Made by a program: the position numbers and the translations under genes. A stretch of DNA of 6,188 nucleotides from an uncultured Collinsella sp. (lineage in GTDB: Bacteria; Actinomycetota; Coriobacteriia; Coriobacteriales; Coriobacteriaceae), in NCBI GenBank assembly GCA_900551635.1, contig URWQ01000096.1:1-6188 (forward strand). The letters are read 5' to 3'. The notes beneath the pieces are model-generated. The model ran no database searches, was not told the origin of the DNA, and saw only the letters and a list, made by a program, of their open reading frames with translations. Below are positions 5,391 through 6,188 of the stretch, one piece after another (within the stretch, counting starts at the first letter, position 1; each line of letters opens with the position of its first letter).

Positions 5391-5411
5391 CCGGCGTCGG
5401 TTTATCGCCGG
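5391..5411. repeat. 6-base inverted repeat in the cobO-ftsH intergenic region
   Basis: CCGGCG (5391-5396) and CGCCGG (5406-5411) are perfect inverted repeats around a 9-base A/T-richer loop. On the minus strand this would form a hairpin in the cobO leader, 16 bases before the start codon. It is too small to be a cobalamin riboswitch. Confidence 0.35.
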
Positions 5412-5434
5412 CCGGGTTGGGTATTCTAGTTAGC

Positions 5435-6188
<754 letters not shown>

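Overview
The window looks like a piece of core chromosome from a GC-rich anaerobic actinobacterium of the class Coriobacteriia, most likely Collinsella or a close relative. This is inferred from protein character, strong G/C preference at third codon positions and gene content; no species can be proved from the sequence alone. I see no transposase, integrase, CRISPR array, rRNA or tRNA.

Layout, left to right. (1) A minus-strand gene, cut by the left edge, encodes a DUF134 (UPF0251) helix-turn-helix domain joined in frame to a NifX/NifB-like iron-molybdenum-cluster-binding domain. (2) A 218-base divergent intergenic region follows. It carries two related CATATG-centred palindromes on the DUF134 side and a separate 18-base palindrome over the thyA promoter. 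(3) A plus-strand thyA-folA operon comes next: thymidylate synthase makes dTMP and dihydrofolate, and dihydrofolate reductase recycles the folate. A terminator-like hairpin follows it. (4) A SpoU/TrmH-family RNA 2'-O-methyltransferase and then a MATE-family multidrug-type exporter lie on the plus strand. (5) A 129-base convergent gap holds a long, nearly perfect inverted repeat that belongs to no gene. (6) cobO (ATP:cob(I)alamin adenosyltransferase) is on the minus strand, divergent from (7) ftsH, the membrane AAA+ protease, which is cut by the right edge after its Walker A motif.

Apart from thyA-folA the genes look like independent housekeeping or transport units. I do not see a new multi-gene system. 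The most unusual signals are the fused DUF134-NifX gene with a perfect Shine-Dalgarno sequence at the domain junction, its paired palindromes, the dihydrofolate reductase lacking the usual Pro-Trp of the active-site loop, the palindrome at the thyA promoter, and the orphan inverted repeat between the MATE gene and cobO.
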